NCBI GenBank assembly: GCA_033722295.1
Contig: JAWVZH010000136.1
Coordinates: forward strand, 1 to 7,440
DNA length: 7,440 nucleotides
Reading direction: 5' to 3'
Origin: JAWVZH01 sp033722295
Lineage (GTDB): Bacteria > Bacteroidota > Bacteroidia > Chitinophagales > Saprospiraceae
Part shown: in pieces, positions 7,002 through 7,440 of the stretch
Layout of the letters: each line of letters opens with the position of its first letter
Numbering within the stretch: position 1 is the stretch's first letter
The notes under the pieces: generated by a model
Told to the model about the DNA's origin: nothing
The model's database searches: none
Seen by the model: the letters and a program-made list of their open reading frames with translations, nothing else
Made by a program: the position numbers and the translations under genes

Positions 7002-7440
7002 CCAGGGACTGGCTGATCAGGCCGAACTCGAAACCACGTCTTCCAAGGCGTTGTGTGATCTTTTGCCGGCGCTCTGCAGGAGACAGATGCTGATATTCAC
7101 CGATCAGTTTTTCGACCAGGTCGTCCAGGGTGCTTAAGTAATCCTGCTCATCGATCTCTGACATAGCTTTATTTATACAATATTCTGAAATGTCCCTCCT
7201 CTTCAATTCCAGTTTTATCCTGTATCTGCCCCATCTCTTCATTCTGAATTTACCACGGGCAAAGGACCGGGCAAAACGTTCTTCATTCAAAAAATTTTCC
7301 TGAACAAGTTGACTTATGATCTCTTCAAGATCATCACCGTAAACCTTCATATTCAACAACTTGTTCCTGACCTCACTGTGGCACCTCTCCTGATAAGCAC
7401 AATACTTTTGAAGGCGTTCGAGTACTTGTATTTTTTCAGA
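6982..7440 (-). CDS. recX: RecA regulatory protein RecX, 5' end cut by window edge
   Basis: RecX binds RecA filaments in the cytoplasm and modulates, usually restrains, their activity. The reading frame stays open to the right edge: 152 residues are visible, beginning SEKIQVLERLQKYC, and family members have about 150-165, so only a few N-terminal residues are missing. A TTG at 7359 could be read as a start, but it would remove the first helical repeat (LQKYCAYQERCHSEVRNKL), which is typical of RecX, so the longer partial form is preferred. Visible hallmarks are the central ENFLNEERFARSFARGKF stretch (visible residues 48-65), WGRYRIKLELKRRDIS (70-85), and the third helical repeat with RLGRRGFEFGLI (131-142). 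The gene is convergent with ald, the two stop codons being two bases apart, and its last codons form the arms of the ald terminator. Confidence 0.93.
   Translation of the reverse strand, partial: SEKIQVLERLQKYCAYQERCHSEVRNKLLNMKVYGDDLEEIISQLVQENFLNEERFARSFARGKFRMKRWGRYRIKLELKRRDISEYCINKAMSEIDEQDYLSTLDDLVEKLIGEYQHLSPAERRQKITQRLGRRGFEFGLISQSLEKFRIP

Noticed and set aside
7357..7359. TTG at 7359 as the start of recX
   Set aside because: The same frame continues upstream to the window edge with residues typical of the first RecX helical repeat, so the true start lies beyond the window.
1..7440. A defence, mobile or other novel accessory system
   Set aside because: All genes but one belong to well-known housekeeping or envelope families, and I see no transposase, integrase, toxin, nuclease-helicase pair or repeat array on either strand.

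Overview
The window looks like an ordinary stretch of chromosome from a member of the Bacteroidota. Three things point there: a TAnnTTTG-type -7 promoter element in front of gyrB, a general lack of strong Shine-Dalgarno sequences, and protein types (a short GyrB, an N-terminally extended alanine dehydrogenase, a half-size ABC exporter with a modified signature) that are familiar from that phylum. A lineage such as Saprospiria is possible, but this is only an impression from the protein style. I see no mobile element, tRNA, rRNA, CRISPR array or integration scar.

Layout. Positions 1-3105 on the + strand hold a tight three-gene run: the 3' part of an ABC exporter (cut by the left edge), an unrecognised 158-residue membrane protein, and a membrane-anchored family 2 glycosyltransferase that starts with TTG. 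The spacings are 33 and 12 bases, so they are probably one operon. An envelope glycoconjugate or lipid role is a reasonable inference but is not shown. Converging on them, 3161-5101 on the - strand, is gyrB, with a clear promoter element just upstream of its start. Divergent from gyrB is tsaE (5232-5678, +), whose start codon sits directly behind a perfect 7-bp inverted repeat. It is followed 80 bases later by an alanine dehydrogenase gene (5759-6979, +). The window ends with recX on the - strand (6982 to the right edge, missing only its first few codons), converging tail to tail on the alanine dehydrogenase gene with a 2-base gap.

How the genes work together. Apart from the first operon they are housekeeping genes with separate jobs: DNA supercoiling (gyrB), the t6A modification of tRNA (tsaE), alanine/pyruvate interconversion (ald) and control of RecA (recX). 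The most interesting small-scale features are an intrinsic-terminator-like hairpin for ald that lies inside the last codons of recX, the hairpin at the tsaE start, and a replacement of the usual catalytic histidine in the alanine dehydrogenase by glutamine. I found no convincing new multi-gene system.
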